From JAYPUG01 sp038117265 (GTDB lineage: Bacteria > Pseudomonadota > Alphaproteobacteria > UBA6615), in the NCBI GenBank assembly GCA_038117265.1, contig JAYOFO010000065.1:1-13786 (forward strand): 13,786 nt of DNA, written 5' to 3'. How positions within the stretch are numbered: the first letter of the stretch is position 1; every line of letters begins with the position of its first letter. Made by a program: the position numbers and the translations under genes. Shown here one piece after another: positions 7,160-13,786 of this stretch. The notes below the pieces were generated by a model. The model was not told where the DNA came from. It made no database searches and saw only the letters and a list, made by a program, of their open reading frames with translations.

Positions 7160-9337
7160 CTATGCGCCGAACTTGGCCTTCGCCTCGGCGCGGCGCGCGT
7201 GCAGGATCGGCTCGGTGTAGCCGCTGGGCTGCGCCAGCCCCTTGAAGACCAGGTCACAGGCGGCCTGGAAGGCGACCGAGCCGTCGAAGTCCGCGGCCAT
7301 CGGCCGGTAGGCCGGATCGCCTGCATTCTGGCCGTCGACCACGCCCGCCATGCGCTGCATCGTCTCGCGCACCTGGGCCTCGGTGCACACGCCGTGGTGC
7401 AGCCAGTTGGCGATGTGCTGGCTGGAAATCCGCAGGGTCGCGCGGTCTTCCATCAGGCCGACATTGTTGATGTCGGGCACCTTGGAACAGCCCACGCCCT
7501 GGTCGACCCAGCGCACGACGTAGCCGAGGATTCCCTGGGCATTGTTGTCGAGTTCGGCCTGGATGTCCTCGGCCGGCCAGTTGGGCCGCGCGGCGACAGG
7601 GATCGACAGAATGTCGTCGAGGCTGGCACGCCCCCGCGAACGCAGCTCGGCCTGGCGCGCATCCACATCGACCTGGTGATAGTGCAGCGCGTGCAGGGTC
7701 GCCGCGGTCGGCGACGGCACCCAGGCTGTGTTCGCACCGGCCATCGGGTGGCCGACCTTCTGTTCCAGCATGGCGGCCATCAGGTCGGGCATGGCCCACA
7801 TGCCCTTGCCGATCTGGGCGTGGCCCGGCAGGCCGCATTCCAGCCCGATGTCGACGTTCCAGTTCTCGTAGGCCTGGATCCACGCGGCGGCCTTCATGTC
7901 GCCCTTGCGGATCATCGGGCCGGCCTCCATCGAGGTGTGCATCTCGTCGCCGGTGCGGTCCAGGAAGCCGGTGTTGATGAAGAAGACGCGGCTCTTGGCG
8001 GCGCGGATGCACTCCTTGAGGTTGACGGTGGTGCGCCGCTCCTCGTCCATGATGCCCATCTTGAGCGTGTTGCGCGCGAGGCCCAGCGCATCCTCGATGC
8101 GGCCGAAAAGCTCGCTCGCGAACGCGACCTCCTCGGGCCCGTGCATCTTCGGCTTCACGATGTAGATCGAGCCGGCGCGGCTGTTCATGAGGGCGCTGTT
8201 GCTTCGCAAATCGTGCATCGCGATGAGCGAAGAGAACATGCCGTCGAGGATGCCCTCGAACGCCTCGTTGCCGTCCTTGTCCCGCACCATGCCGATGGTC
8301 ATCAGGTGGCCGACATTGCGCACCAGCATCAGCGAGCGGCCGTGCAGCACCAGGTCGCCGCCGCCGGGAGCGGTGTAGACGCGGTCGCCCTCGAGCGCGC
8401 GCGCCACCGTCTTGCCGCCCTTCTGGAACGATGCGGTCAGGTCGCCCTTGATGAGCCCGAGCCAGTTCCGGTAGGCGACCACCTTGTCCGCGGCATCGAC
8501 GCACGCGACCGAATCCTCGAAGTCCATGATCGTCGTCATGGCGGATTCGAGGATCACGTCGGCCACGCCCGCCGGGTCGTCCTTGCCGATCGGGTGCTCG
8601 ATGTCGATCACGATCTCGAGGTGCAGCCCGTTATGGACCAGCAGGACCGAAGTAGGCGCGCCGGCCGGGCCGGTATAGCCGGCGAACTGCATGGGGTTGG
8701 CGAGGCCCTTGCCCTCGCCGTTCGCCAACGTCACCGACAGCGCCCCGTCGATAACCGCATAGCCGACCGCATCGGCATGCGAGCCATCGGCCAGCGGCGC
8801 GGCCTGATCGAGGATGTTGCGCGCATAGGCGATGACCCGCTCGCCGCGCACCGGGTTGTAGCCCGACCCCAGCTCCGCGCCGCCCGCCTCAGGAATCGCG
8901 TCGGTGCCGTACAGCGCGTCGTAGAGGCTGCCCCATCGCGCGTTCGCCGCATTCAGCGCATAGCGCGCATTGGTGATCGGCACCACGAGCTGCGGACCGG
9001 CAATCGTGGAGATCTCCGGGTCGACATTCTCGGTCTCGACCTGGAAGTCCGGACCCTCGGGGACGACATAGCCGATCTGCTCAAGGAACGCCTTGTAGGC
9101 GGCCGGGTCGAAATTCTCGCCCTGGTGATCCTTGTGCCAGGCGTCGATCTGCGTCTGCAGCGCGTCACGCCTGGCGAGCAGCTCGCGGTTGCGCGGGCCG
9201 AGGTCTTGGACGATCTCGTCGAGACCCGCCCAGAAGGCGTTCTGCGCAACGCCGGTGCCCGGCAGCGCCTCGTCGTTGATGAAATCGTAGATGGTCTTGG
9301 CGACCTGGAGGTTTCCCGCCTGGATCATCTCGGTCAT
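7160..9337 (-). CDS. glcB: Malate synthase G
   Basis: 725 aa, the normal length of the monomeric G isoform. It condenses glyoxylate with acetyl-CoA to malate in the cytosol, in the glyoxylate bypass and in glycolate/glyoxylate use. The N-terminus (QVAKTIYDFIND, 11-22) is family-typical. Catalytic landmarks are MDFEDSVACVDAADK (271-285), R340 (LMLVRNVGHL), E432 (GIMDEERRT) and D460 (NTGFLDRTGDEMHTSMEAGP, 455-474) for Mg/glyoxylate binding, and D631 (LMEDRATLRISSQH), the general base by comparison with the E. coli enzyme. All are intact. The start ATG at 9337 fits the family N-terminus; an upstream in-frame extension lacks similarity and would read into the promoter region. The Shine-Dalgarno is weak (GAAGAG). 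It is a single-gene unit, divergent from the rhodanese gene and convergent with the transporter. No glycolate oxidase or isocitrate lyase gene is in view. Confidence 0.97.
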   Translation of the reverse strand: MTEMIQAGNLQVAKTIYDFINDEALPGTGVAQNAFWAGLDEIVQDLGPRNRELLARRDALQTQIDAWHKDHQGENFDPAAYKAFLEQIGYVVPEGPDFQVETENVDPEISTIAGPQLVVPITNARYALNAANARWGSLYDALYGTDAIPEAGGAELGSGYNPVRGERVIAYARNILDQAAPLADGSHADAVGYAVIDGALSVTLANGEGKGLANPMQFAGYTGPAGAPTSVLLVHNGLHLEIVIDIEHPIGKDDPAGVADVILESAMTTIMDFEDSVACVDAADKVVAYRNWLGLIKGDLTASFQKGGKTVARALEGDRVYTAPGGGDLVLHGRSLMLVRNVGHLMTIGMVRDKDGNEAFEGILDGMFSSLIAMHDLRSNSALMNSRAGSIYIVKPKMHGPEEVAFASELFGRIEDALGLARNTLKMGIMDEERRTTVNLKECIRAAKSRVFFINTGFLDRTGDEMHTSMEAGPMIRKGDMKAAAWIQAYENWNVDIGLECGLPGHAQIGKGMWAMPDLMAAMLEQKVGHPMAGANTAWVPSPTAATLHALHYHQVDVDARQAELRSRGRASLDDILSIPVAARPNWPAEDIQAELDNNAQGILGYVVRWVDQGVGCSKVPDINNVGLMEDRATLRISSQHIANWLHHGVCTEAQVRETMQRMAGVVDGQNAGDPAYRPMAADFDGSVAFQAACDLVFKGLAQPSGYTEPILHARRAEAKAKFGA

Positions 9338-9525
9338 GGCTCTTCGTCCCTGTCGGCGTCTTTGTCGGTTTGCGGCTGATTCGCGCGGGTCCGCACGATT
9401 CGTGATCATTGTCCCTGAATAGCACAGAACCCCGGGGGTGAATCGAGTCACGAGGCGCAAGTTTCGCTATATTCGCTGCCGGTTTTTCACCCGGCCGTCC
9501 GCGCCCGGGCCAGCGGGAGGAACAC
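9338..9525. promoter_or_regulatory. Divergent intergenic region glcB / rhodanese, with possible Crp/Fnr-like site
   Basis: 188 nt, the longest gap in the window. For the rhodanese gene a TATATT at 9468-9473 is a plausible -10 element. A GTGA-N6-TCAC dyad at 9438-9451 overlaps where the -35 should be and matches the core spacing of Crp/Fnr-family sites (TGTGA-N6-TCACA). A CCCCGGGG block lies just upstream (9430-9437). A GCCGG/CCGGC arm pair (9478-9482 and 9491-9495) could fold a small hairpin in the 5' leader. I see no convincing promoter for glcB on the other strand. Confidence 0.4.
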
Positions 9526-9942
9526 ATGATCACCAAGGGCATCAAGGAGCTCTGCGCCGAGGCGGAGCAGGAGATCGAGACCATGACGGTCGAGGACGTC
9601 ATGGCCGTGCGCGACCGGGACGACGTGGTCATCGTGGACATCCGCGACATCCGCGAGCTGTGGCGCGACGGCACGATTCCCGGTGCGCTGCACGCGCCGC
9701 GCGGCATGCTCGAATTCTGGGTCGATCCCGAGAGCCCCTACTACCGCGACGTCTTCGGCTCGGGGAAGAAGTTCATCTTCTACTGCGCCGGCGGACTGCG
9801 TTCGGCGCTCGCCGCCCAGTCGGTCCACCGCATGGGCCTCGCCCCCGTCGCGCACATGCGCGGCGGCTACGGCGCCTGGGTCAAGGCCGGCGGGCCGACC
9901 GAGGAGAAGGAAGCGAAGCTGCCCGAGAAGAAGGCGGACTGA
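9526..9942 (+). CDS. Single-domain rhodanese (sulfurtransferase)
   Basis: 138 aa. Rhodanese fold with the CH2A-like strand VVIVDIRDIRELWRDGTIPG (34-53) followed by ALHAPRG, and active-site loop C87-A-G-G-L-R92-S93 in the CxxGxRS form. C87 would carry the persulfide and R92 lies in the loop. The GGYGAWVKAGGP (113-124) ending is standard for the family. The tail after residue 125 is short and charged (Lys/Glu-rich). Family role: transfer of sulfane sulfur to cyanide, thiols or protein acceptors. A strong GGGAGG Shine-Dalgarno stands six nt before the ATG at 9526. It is convergent with the glutathione transferase gene, 15 nt away, and divergent from glcB, so it is probably monocistronic. There is no signal peptide, so it is cytoplasmic. 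The physiological acceptor is unknown. Confidence 0.9.
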   Translation: MITKGIKELCAEAEQEIETMTVEDVMAVRDRDDVVIVDIRDIRELWRDGTIPGALHAPRGMLEFWVDPESPYYRDVFGSGKKFIFYCAGGLRSALAAQSVHRMGLAPVAHMRGGYGAWVKAGGPTEEKEAKLPEKKAD

Positions 9943-9957
9943 GGAGCGCGCGGCGCG

Positions 9958-10731
9958 TCAGCTTCCCGTGTTCCGCACCGCCTTCTCCCTGAGCTTCGGA
10001 AAGACATCGCTCATCCGCGCGCCCGGCGCAAAGGCCGCGGCATAGGACGGCCGCGCCTCGATCGCGGCAAACCAATCGGCGACGCGGGGCGCGTCTGCCC
10101 ACATCTCGGCCATCCCCATGTCGCACATCCGGTCGAACAGGGGCGCCATGCAGATGTCAGCGATGGTGAACTGTTCTCCGACCAGCCAGGGCCCGTCCTT
10201 GGCCAGCGCCGCCTCCATGCGTTCGATCGTCGCCCGCAACTGGCGCAGCGAGTTGTCGTACTCGGCCTCGGAGAACCCGGTGTGGTTGAGCCGCATGAAG
10301 AAGTCGCGCCGCAGCGTGTTGCGGTCGCGGAACGCTGCATACTCCTCGTCGCTCATCGCCCGGAACCGGTCGATCAGCACGTCCTGGAACGTCGGCACCC
10401 GGATCGCCATCGACGGCACTTCGTCGATGTAGCGCAGCCAGGCGCGCATCTGGGCACGCTTCTTGGGGTCGGCAGGGGTCAGGCGCGGTTCGTCGGGCCA
10501 CACCTCGTCGACATATTCGCACATCACGGTCGACTCGATGATCGGCGTGCCGTCATGCACGAAAGCGGGGACGACCCCGTTCGGATTGATGGCCAGGAAC
10601 TCGGGCGTCAGATTCTCACCCGCCGACAGGTCGACCGGCCGGTCGACCCAGCCGACCCCTTTCTCGGCCAGGCAGATGCGCACCTTCTGGGAACAGGTGG
10701 AAACGATGCTGTGATAGAGCTCGAGCGCCAG
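9958..10731 (-). CDS. Glutathione S-transferase family protein, LigF-like; probable CTG start
   Basis: 257 aa if started at the CTG at 10731-10729. The N-terminal thioredoxin-fold domain has ELYHSIVSTCSQKVR (4-18) with candidate Ser/Cys residues S11, C13 and S14, the cis-Pro at P55 (NGVVPAF), and the glutathione-binding E66-S67 followed by TVMCEYVDE. The C-terminal helical domain carries LTPADPKKRAQMRAW and FTIADICMAPLFDRM. The P-N-G-V-V-P / E-S-T-V-x-C-E-Y / R-L-x-P-A-D-P-x-K-R-A-x-M-R-x-W series resembles beta-etherase LigF and related dehalogenating or ether-cleaving transferases as I remember them. The start is unusual. A GGGAGG (complement of 10738-10743) lies 6 nt before the CTG, giving the normal GST N-terminus. 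The only other in-frame start is an ATG at 10803, which would add 24 Arg/Cys/Gly-rich residues and has no Shine-Dalgarno. It lies downstream of, and in operon with, the LLM oxidoreductase. Confidence 0.85.
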   Translation of the reverse strand: MALELYHSIVSTCSQKVRICLAEKGVGWVDRPVDLSAGENLTPEFLAINPNGVVPAFVHDGTPIIESTVMCEYVDEVWPDEPRLTPADPKKRAQMRAWLRYIDEVPSMAIRVPTFQDVLIDRFRAMSDEEYAAFRDRNTLRRDFFMRLNHTGFSEAEYDNSLRQLRATIERMEAALAKDGPWLVGEQFTIADICMAPLFDRMCDMGMAEMWADAPRVADWFAAIEARPSYAAAFAPGARMSDVFPKLREKAVRNTGS

Positions 10732-10815
10732 GGCGCACCTCCCGACGGTACATCCAGTTCGGGCGCACGCTAGACCCGGCCGCCCGCGCGAGGCAAGCGG
10801 CATCGGGCCGGCACG

Positions 10816-11853
10816 CTATTCCGCCGCGCGCGCCGTTTCTTCGTCGGCGTCAGGAAACGCGGGGATGATCTCCTTCGAGAAGGTCCGCAGACCCTCGATG
10901 CCCGAGCCGCCGTCGGCAAACAGCAGGTAACGCACCCCGGCATCGTGCAGGCTCTGAATCTTCTCGGCGATCTCGTCAACCGTGCCGTACATCGCGGCAC
11001 CCGCAGTGCTCTCGGTCGTATCGTCGTAGGACATGATCGAGGCCTTGTTGCCGCCATCGGGGCGCTGGGCCAGGTTGTCGACGCGCCGGCGCGCATTGAT
11101 GCGGTTCTCGATCGCCCGGTCGCGATCGGCCACGTCCTTGGCGACGTAGAGGCCGCGCGCGACGCCCACCTCGTTAGCGTCGAAGGTGCGCCCGCGCGCC
11201 TCGACGGCGTTGCGGAACACTTCGATGCGCTCGAGGATCGTGGCCGGCGGCGCGAACTGGTCGAGCAGCAGGTTGTAGCCGCGCTCGGCCACCTTCTCGA
11301 TCGAGGCCGGGCTGCCCGCCCCCATCCAGAACGGCGGGTGCGGCTTCTGGGCGGTCGGCGGCTCGACCACAACGTCCTCGTAGGACCAGAACTGGCCTTC
11401 GTAGGACCAGGGCTCGTCCTCGGTCCACGACTTTTCGAGAAGCTTCAGCGATTCCTCGAACCGCGCCTCCGCCTCTTCCATCGGGATCTTGAAGCCCTTG
11501 AACTCGTTGAAGCGGTAGCCCTTGCCCACGCCCATGTCGAGGCGGCCTCCCGACAGCAGATCGAGCGTCGCGGCCTGTTCGGCGAGCAGCACCGGGTTGT
11601 GCCAGGGCAGCACCATCACGGCCGTGCCCAGCCGGATCGTCGAGGTCTGGGCCGCCAGATAGGTCAGCAGGTTGATCGTCGCCGAGACCTGGCCAAATCC
11701 GGTGAAATGATGCTCGACGGCGAAAGAGCTGTGGAAGCCCAGCGCCTCGGCCTCGGTGTTGTATTCCAGCCAGTCGCGATAGCCCTTGGCGCTGTCAACA
11801 TCGGGACCCTGGCCCCGCTTGGCCTGGGCGCTGCCGAACAATCCGAATTTCAT
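10816..11853 (-). CDS. LLM-class (luciferase-like) flavin-dependent oxidoreductase
   Basis: 345 aa TIM-barrel enzyme of the bacterial luciferase-like superfamily. It has the MKFGLFG opening strand, VEHHF (46-50), STIRLGTAVMVLPWHNP (71-87), LDLLSGGRLDMGVGKGY (97-113) and the SYEGQFWSYED segment (150-160). The C-terminus has TVDEIAEKIQSLHDAGVRYL, near-universal for the family. Members use reduced FMN (or F420 in some lineages) to oxygenate or desulfonate small substrates; substrate unknown. The start ATG at 11853 is preceded by AAAGGAG at 8 nt, a strong ribosome site. It is the first gene of a two-gene unit with the glutathione transferase, whose CTG start lies 84 nt after this stop. It is divergent from the Gfo/Idh/MocA pair and may share control with it. 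FMN dependence requires a reductase partner, which is not in the window. Confidence 0.9.
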   Translation of the reverse strand: MKFGLFGSAQAKRGQGPDVDSAKGYRDWLEYNTEAEALGFHSSFAVEHHFTGFGQVSATINLLTYLAAQTSTIRLGTAVMVLPWHNPVLLAEQAATLDLLSGGRLDMGVGKGYRFNEFKGFKIPMEEAEARFEESLKLLEKSWTEDEPWSYEGQFWSYEDVVVEPPTAQKPHPPFWMGAGSPASIEKVAERGYNLLLDQFAPPATILERIEVFRNAVEARGRTFDANEVGVARGLYVAKDVADRDRAIENRINARRRVDNLAQRPDGGNKASIMSYDDTTESTAGAAMYGTVDEIAEKIQSLHDAGVRYLLFADGGSGIEGLRTFSKEIIPAFPDADEETARAAE

Positions 11854-11991
11854 GACCAGTCTCCTTTGTGCGACGTGCTAGATATCATGGCACTTATACG
11901 CCGGGGCATCGTCACTGGATTTGTCTCGGAATGTGAGCATTTTTACGAGCCGCTCACAGCGGCATAAAGCGGCAGAAACCGGGGGAATTCG
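11854..11991. promoter_or_regulatory. Divergent promoter region LLM/GST versus Gfo/Idh/MocA pair
   Basis: 138 nt between divergent start codons. On the plus strand, TTGTCT (11921-11926) and TACGAG (11944-11949) are 17 nt apart and could be a weak -35/-10 pair. The inverted repeat annotated separately overlaps them. A 26-codon open frame (11887-11967) lies here without a Shine-Dalgarno and is not called as a gene. On the minus strand a TATAAG and a TATCTA are present, but neither has a recognisable -35. Confidence 0.4.
11932..11958. promoter_or_regulatory. Perfect 7-bp inverted repeat, operator-like (TGTGAGC-N13-GCTCACA)
   Basis: TGTGAGC at 11932-11938 and GCTCACA at 11952-11958 are exact reverse complements, separated by 13 nt. 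Half-site centres are 20 bp apart, about two helical turns, which suits a dimeric repressor. The second half-site falls near the expected transcription start of the Gfo/Idh/MocA genes if the TTGTCT/TACGAG pair is real. The half-sites have the same sequence as those of the symmetric lac operator, but with a different spacer. It could instead form a 7-bp RNA hairpin in a leader. Confidence 0.45.
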
Positions 11992-12951
11992 ATGCTGAAC
12001 GTCGCCGTCATCGGGCTGGGCTGGTGGGGCCAAACCCATATTCGCGCGCTTCACGGCAACAGCGACAAGGTGCGGATCGCCACCGTCGTCGACCTGGACG
12101 CCGCGCTGGCGAAGAAGACCGCCGACGCGATCGGCGTCGCGCCCACCGAATCCTTCGAGGCGGTGCTCGCCGACCCCGAAATCGACGCCGCGATCCTGGT
12201 CACGCCCCACTCGCTGCACACCGACCAGATCGTCGCCGGCGCGGCCGCGGGCAAGCACATCTTCACCGAAAAGCCCTTCGCCCTGTCCAAGTCCGAGGCC
12301 GAGCGCGCGGTCGCGGCGGCCGATGCGGCCGGCATCCAGCTGGGGCTGGGACACAATCAGCGCTTCCTGCCCCCGCAGGTCGAGATCAAGCGGATGATCG
12401 ACGCCGGCGAGCTGGGCGAGGTGCTCCACCTGGAAGGCAACATCAGCCACGACACGCTGGCCGACGCCCATGCCTGGCGCCACGACCCCGCCGAGGCGCC
12501 CGGCGCCGGCCTGTGGCACATGGGCAGCCACTTCCTCGACCTGTTCGTCCACTATCTGGGCCCGGTCGCGGAGGTCTATGCCCAGACCGTCGACCGGGTG
12601 AACCCACGCGACGCGGCCGCCGCCCTGCTCACCTTCGAGGCGGGCCCGAGCGCCTATATCGGCAACATGATGACCACCGCGCCCAACCGCATGCTCAACG
12701 TGTTCGGCTCGAAGGGCTGGGCCAAGGCGACCAGCCTGACGGACCTGCTGATCTGCATGCGCGGCGGCGAGCCCAAGACGCTGTCGCTGGCGCCGGTCGA
12801 CCATGTGCGCGCGAACCTGGAGTGCTTCGCCGACGCGATCGCCGGCAAGGCGCCCTACCGGTTCACCACCGACGAGATGATCCACGACGTGGCCGCGCTC
12901 GATGCCATCGCGCGGTCGCTCAAATCGGGCAAACGGGAACGGGTGCTCTAG
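11992..12951 (+). CDS. Gfo/Idh/MocA family oxidoreductase (paralogue 1)
   Basis: 319 aa, a normal length for the family. N-terminal Rossmann domain with VIGLGWWG (6-13) for NAD(P), DPEIDAAILVTPHSLH (61-76) and the catalytic-lysine motif E93-K94-P95. The C-terminal substrate domain has the conserved GAGLWHMGSHFLDL block (171-184). In inositol dehydrogenases this block reads D-x-G-x-H-x-x-D; here the first Asp is replaced by H176, while H180 and D183 remain. Expected reaction: NAD(P)-linked oxidation of a sugar, cyclitol or dihydrodiol hydroxyl in the cytoplasm. A GGGGGA ribosome site precedes the ATG at 11992. A second, partly similar family member begins 33 nt after the stop, so these two are co-transcribed. 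Specific substrate not recognisable. Confidence 0.9.
   Translation: MLNVAVIGLGWWGQTHIRALHGNSDKVRIATVVDLDAALAKKTADAIGVAPTESFEAVLADPEIDAAILVTPHSLHTDQIVAGAAAGKHIFTEKPFALSKSEAERAVAAADAAGIQLGLGHNQRFLPPQVEIKRMIDAGELGEVLHLEGNISHDTLADAHAWRHDPAEAPGAGLWHMGSHFLDLFVHYLGPVAEVYAQTVDRVNPRDAAAALLTFEAGPSAYIGNMMTTAPNRMLNVFGSKGWAKATSLTDLLICMRGGEPKTLSLAPVDHVRANLECFADAIAGKAPYRFTTDEMIHDVAALDAIARSLKSGKRERVL
12221..12258 (+). repeat. 38-bp exact direct repeat, copy 1 (within Gfo/Idh/MocA paralogue 1)
   Basis: Identical to 13211-13248, exactly 990 bp downstream and in the same reading frame. It encodes the helix just before the catalytic EKP motif (DQIVAGAAAGKH). Identity includes all synonymous positions, while the flanking bases diverge. 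Confidence 0.95.
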
Positions 12952-12984
12952 GCGCCACCCAACAACGAAACAGGGGATGAGACC

Positions 12985-13786
12985 ATGATCAATACCGCCA
13001 TCGTCGGACTGGGCTGGTGGGGCCGCAACCACGTCGTCGCGTGCCAGGGTTCCGAACGACTGCGCTTCACCCGCGCCGTCGACATCAACCCCGACAATGT
13101 CCGCGACTTCTGCGACGAGCACGGGCTGCCGCTGACCGACAGCTATGACGAGGTGCTGGCCGACCCCGACATCGACGCGGTCGTCCTGGTCACCCCGCAT
13201 AGCATGCACGCCGACCAGATCGTCGCCGGCGCGGCCGCGGGCAAGCACGTGCTGACCGAGAAGCCGTTCTCGCTGAAGAAGGCCGACGGTGCGCGCGCGG
13301 CCAACGCCATGAAGGATGCCGGGCTGACCCTGGGCATCGGCCACAACTACCGCTACAGCCCGGCCGTGGCCGAGATGAAGCGGATCGTCGAATCCGGCGA
13401 TCTGGGCGAGATCCATCACATCGAGGCCAATCTGAGCCACCAGGGCCAGATCGGCGTCGAGGGCTGGCGGCGCAGCGCCGAGCAGGCGCCGACCGGCGGC
13501 ATCGTGCATTTCGGCGCCCACATGATCGACATCATGTGCTGGTACGCCGGGCCGATGACCGAGGTCTATGCCCAGCTCGAATCCCACATCATGGAGGCCG
13601 ATGTCGGCTCGGTGCTGGTGAAGTTCGCGAACGGCACGACCGGCTACCTCGCTGACCTGATGACCACGCCCGCCACCCTGCACCTGCAGGTGATGGGCTC
13701 GCAGGGCTGGGCCCGCGCCCAGGGCTGGCTCGACACCAACAAGGTCACGATCTGCAAGGGCGCCAACAGGGTGGAAGACGGCGGCG
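12985..13786 (+). CDS. Gfo/Idh/MocA family oxidoreductase (paralogue 2, 3' truncated)
   Basis: The frame is open from the ATG at 12985 to the window end: 267 residues plus one base, no stop, so the C-terminal end is missing. I translated it directly. It has GLGWWG (8-13), DPDIDAVVLVTPHSMH (60-75), E92-K93-P94, and the substrate-domain block GGIVHFGAHMIDI (171-183), with H175 where the family usually has Asp and H179 and D182 retained. A GGGGA Shine-Dalgarno (12973-12977) lies 7 nt before the start. By eye it is a little under half identical to the upstream paralogue, so it is an old duplication or two independent family members, apart from a 38-bp identical patch. It is probably in the same operon as the gene before it. 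Substrate unknown; the two may act on successive or alternative hydroxyls. Confidence 0.9.
   Translation, partial: MINTAIVGLGWWGRNHVVACQGSERLRFTRAVDINPDNVRDFCDEHGLPLTDSYDEVLADPDIDAVVLVTPHSMHADQIVAGAAAGKHVLTEKPFSLKKADGARAANAMKDAGLTLGIGHNYRYSPAVAEMKRIVESGDLGEIHHIEANLSHQGQIGVEGWRRSAEQAPTGGIVHFGAHMIDIMCWYAGPMTEVYAQLESHIMEADVGSVLVKFANGTTGYLADLMTTPATLHLQVMGSQGWARAQGWLDTNKVTICKGANRVEDGG
13211..13248 (+). repeat. 38-bp exact direct repeat, copy 2 (within Gfo/Idh/MocA paralogue 2)
   Basis: Second copy of the segment at 12221-12258, at the equivalent codons before the EKP motif. See the finding on possible gene conversion. Confidence 0.95.

Noticed and set aside
7199..9379. A 726-codon plus-strand open frame opposite malate synthase
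   Set aside because: Antisense shadow of glcB; no family motif, and the opposite strand encodes an intact 725-residue enzyme with all catalytic residues.
9478..9495. Small hairpin (GCCGG/CCGGC) with a T-rich loop, considered as a terminator or riboswitch
   Set aside because: Only 5 bp of stem and no following T-run; it lies in the leader of the rhodanese gene and matches no known riboswitch.
11887..11967. 26-codon open frame ahead of the Gfo/Idh/MocA pair, possible leader peptide
   Set aside because: No Shine-Dalgarno before its ATG, no run of regulatory codons, and it overlaps the likely promoter and inverted repeat.
11878..13683. A 601-codon minus-strand open frame opposite the two Gfo/Idh/MocA genes
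   Set aside because: Repeated HV/GVGQ-type composition comes from reading two similar genes backwards; the plus strand has clear domains and ribosome sites.

Overview
The window is G+C-rich (about two thirds by eye) and densely coded, with short intergenic gaps and no tRNA, rRNA, IS element or CRISPR array that I can see. The gene content suggests an alphaproteobacterium: malate synthase G, a fused class II aldolase/short-chain dehydrogenase, LinB-type haloalkane dehalogenases, a LigF-like glutathione transferase and Gfo/Idh/MocA oxidoreductases. This fits sphingomonad- or rhodospirillales-like soil or marine catabolic bacteria, but no marker here fixes the order. No transcriptional regulator lies inside the window.

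Layout. (1) 1-557 (+): 3' end of a shikimate-dehydrogenase-like gene, convergent with the next block. (2) 571-5378 (-): a tight four-gene operon, read right to left: two tandem haloalkane dehalogenase paralogues, an unrelated-family alpha/beta hydrolase, and a bifunctional class II aldolase/SDR fusion. Gaps are 22, 41 and 11 nt. (3) 5518-7138 (+): divergent from block 2, a glyoxalase/VOC-fold protein followed after 10 nt by a Bcr/CflA-type MFS transporter. (4) 7160-9337 (-): malate synthase G. (5) 9526-9942 (+): a single-domain rhodanese, divergent from glcB. (6) 9958-11853 (-): a luciferase-like (LLM) flavin monooxygenase followed by a LigF-like glutathione transferase whose best start is a CTG. 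(7) 11992-13786 (+): two tandem Gfo/Idh/MocA dehydrogenases, the second cut by the window end; divergent from block 6, with a perfect inverted repeat in the shared intergenic region.

How it may work together (inference). Blocks 2 and 3 look like a catabolic module for an organohalogen or an ester/lactone: hydrolytic dehalogenation, a second hydrolysis, retro-aldol cleavage plus NAD(P)-linked oxidation in one polypeptide, and a divergent VOC enzyme and transporter. Malate synthase would capture glyoxylate if C2 units are released. Blocks 6 and 7 form a second oxidative/conjugative module (flavin monooxygenase, GST, two sugar/cyclitol-type dehydrogenases). The strongest candidates for something undescribed are the paired-dehalogenase/hydrolase/aldolase-SDR operon and the LLM-GST/Gfo-Idh divergon with its operator-like repeat. 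No substrate can be named from sequence alone.
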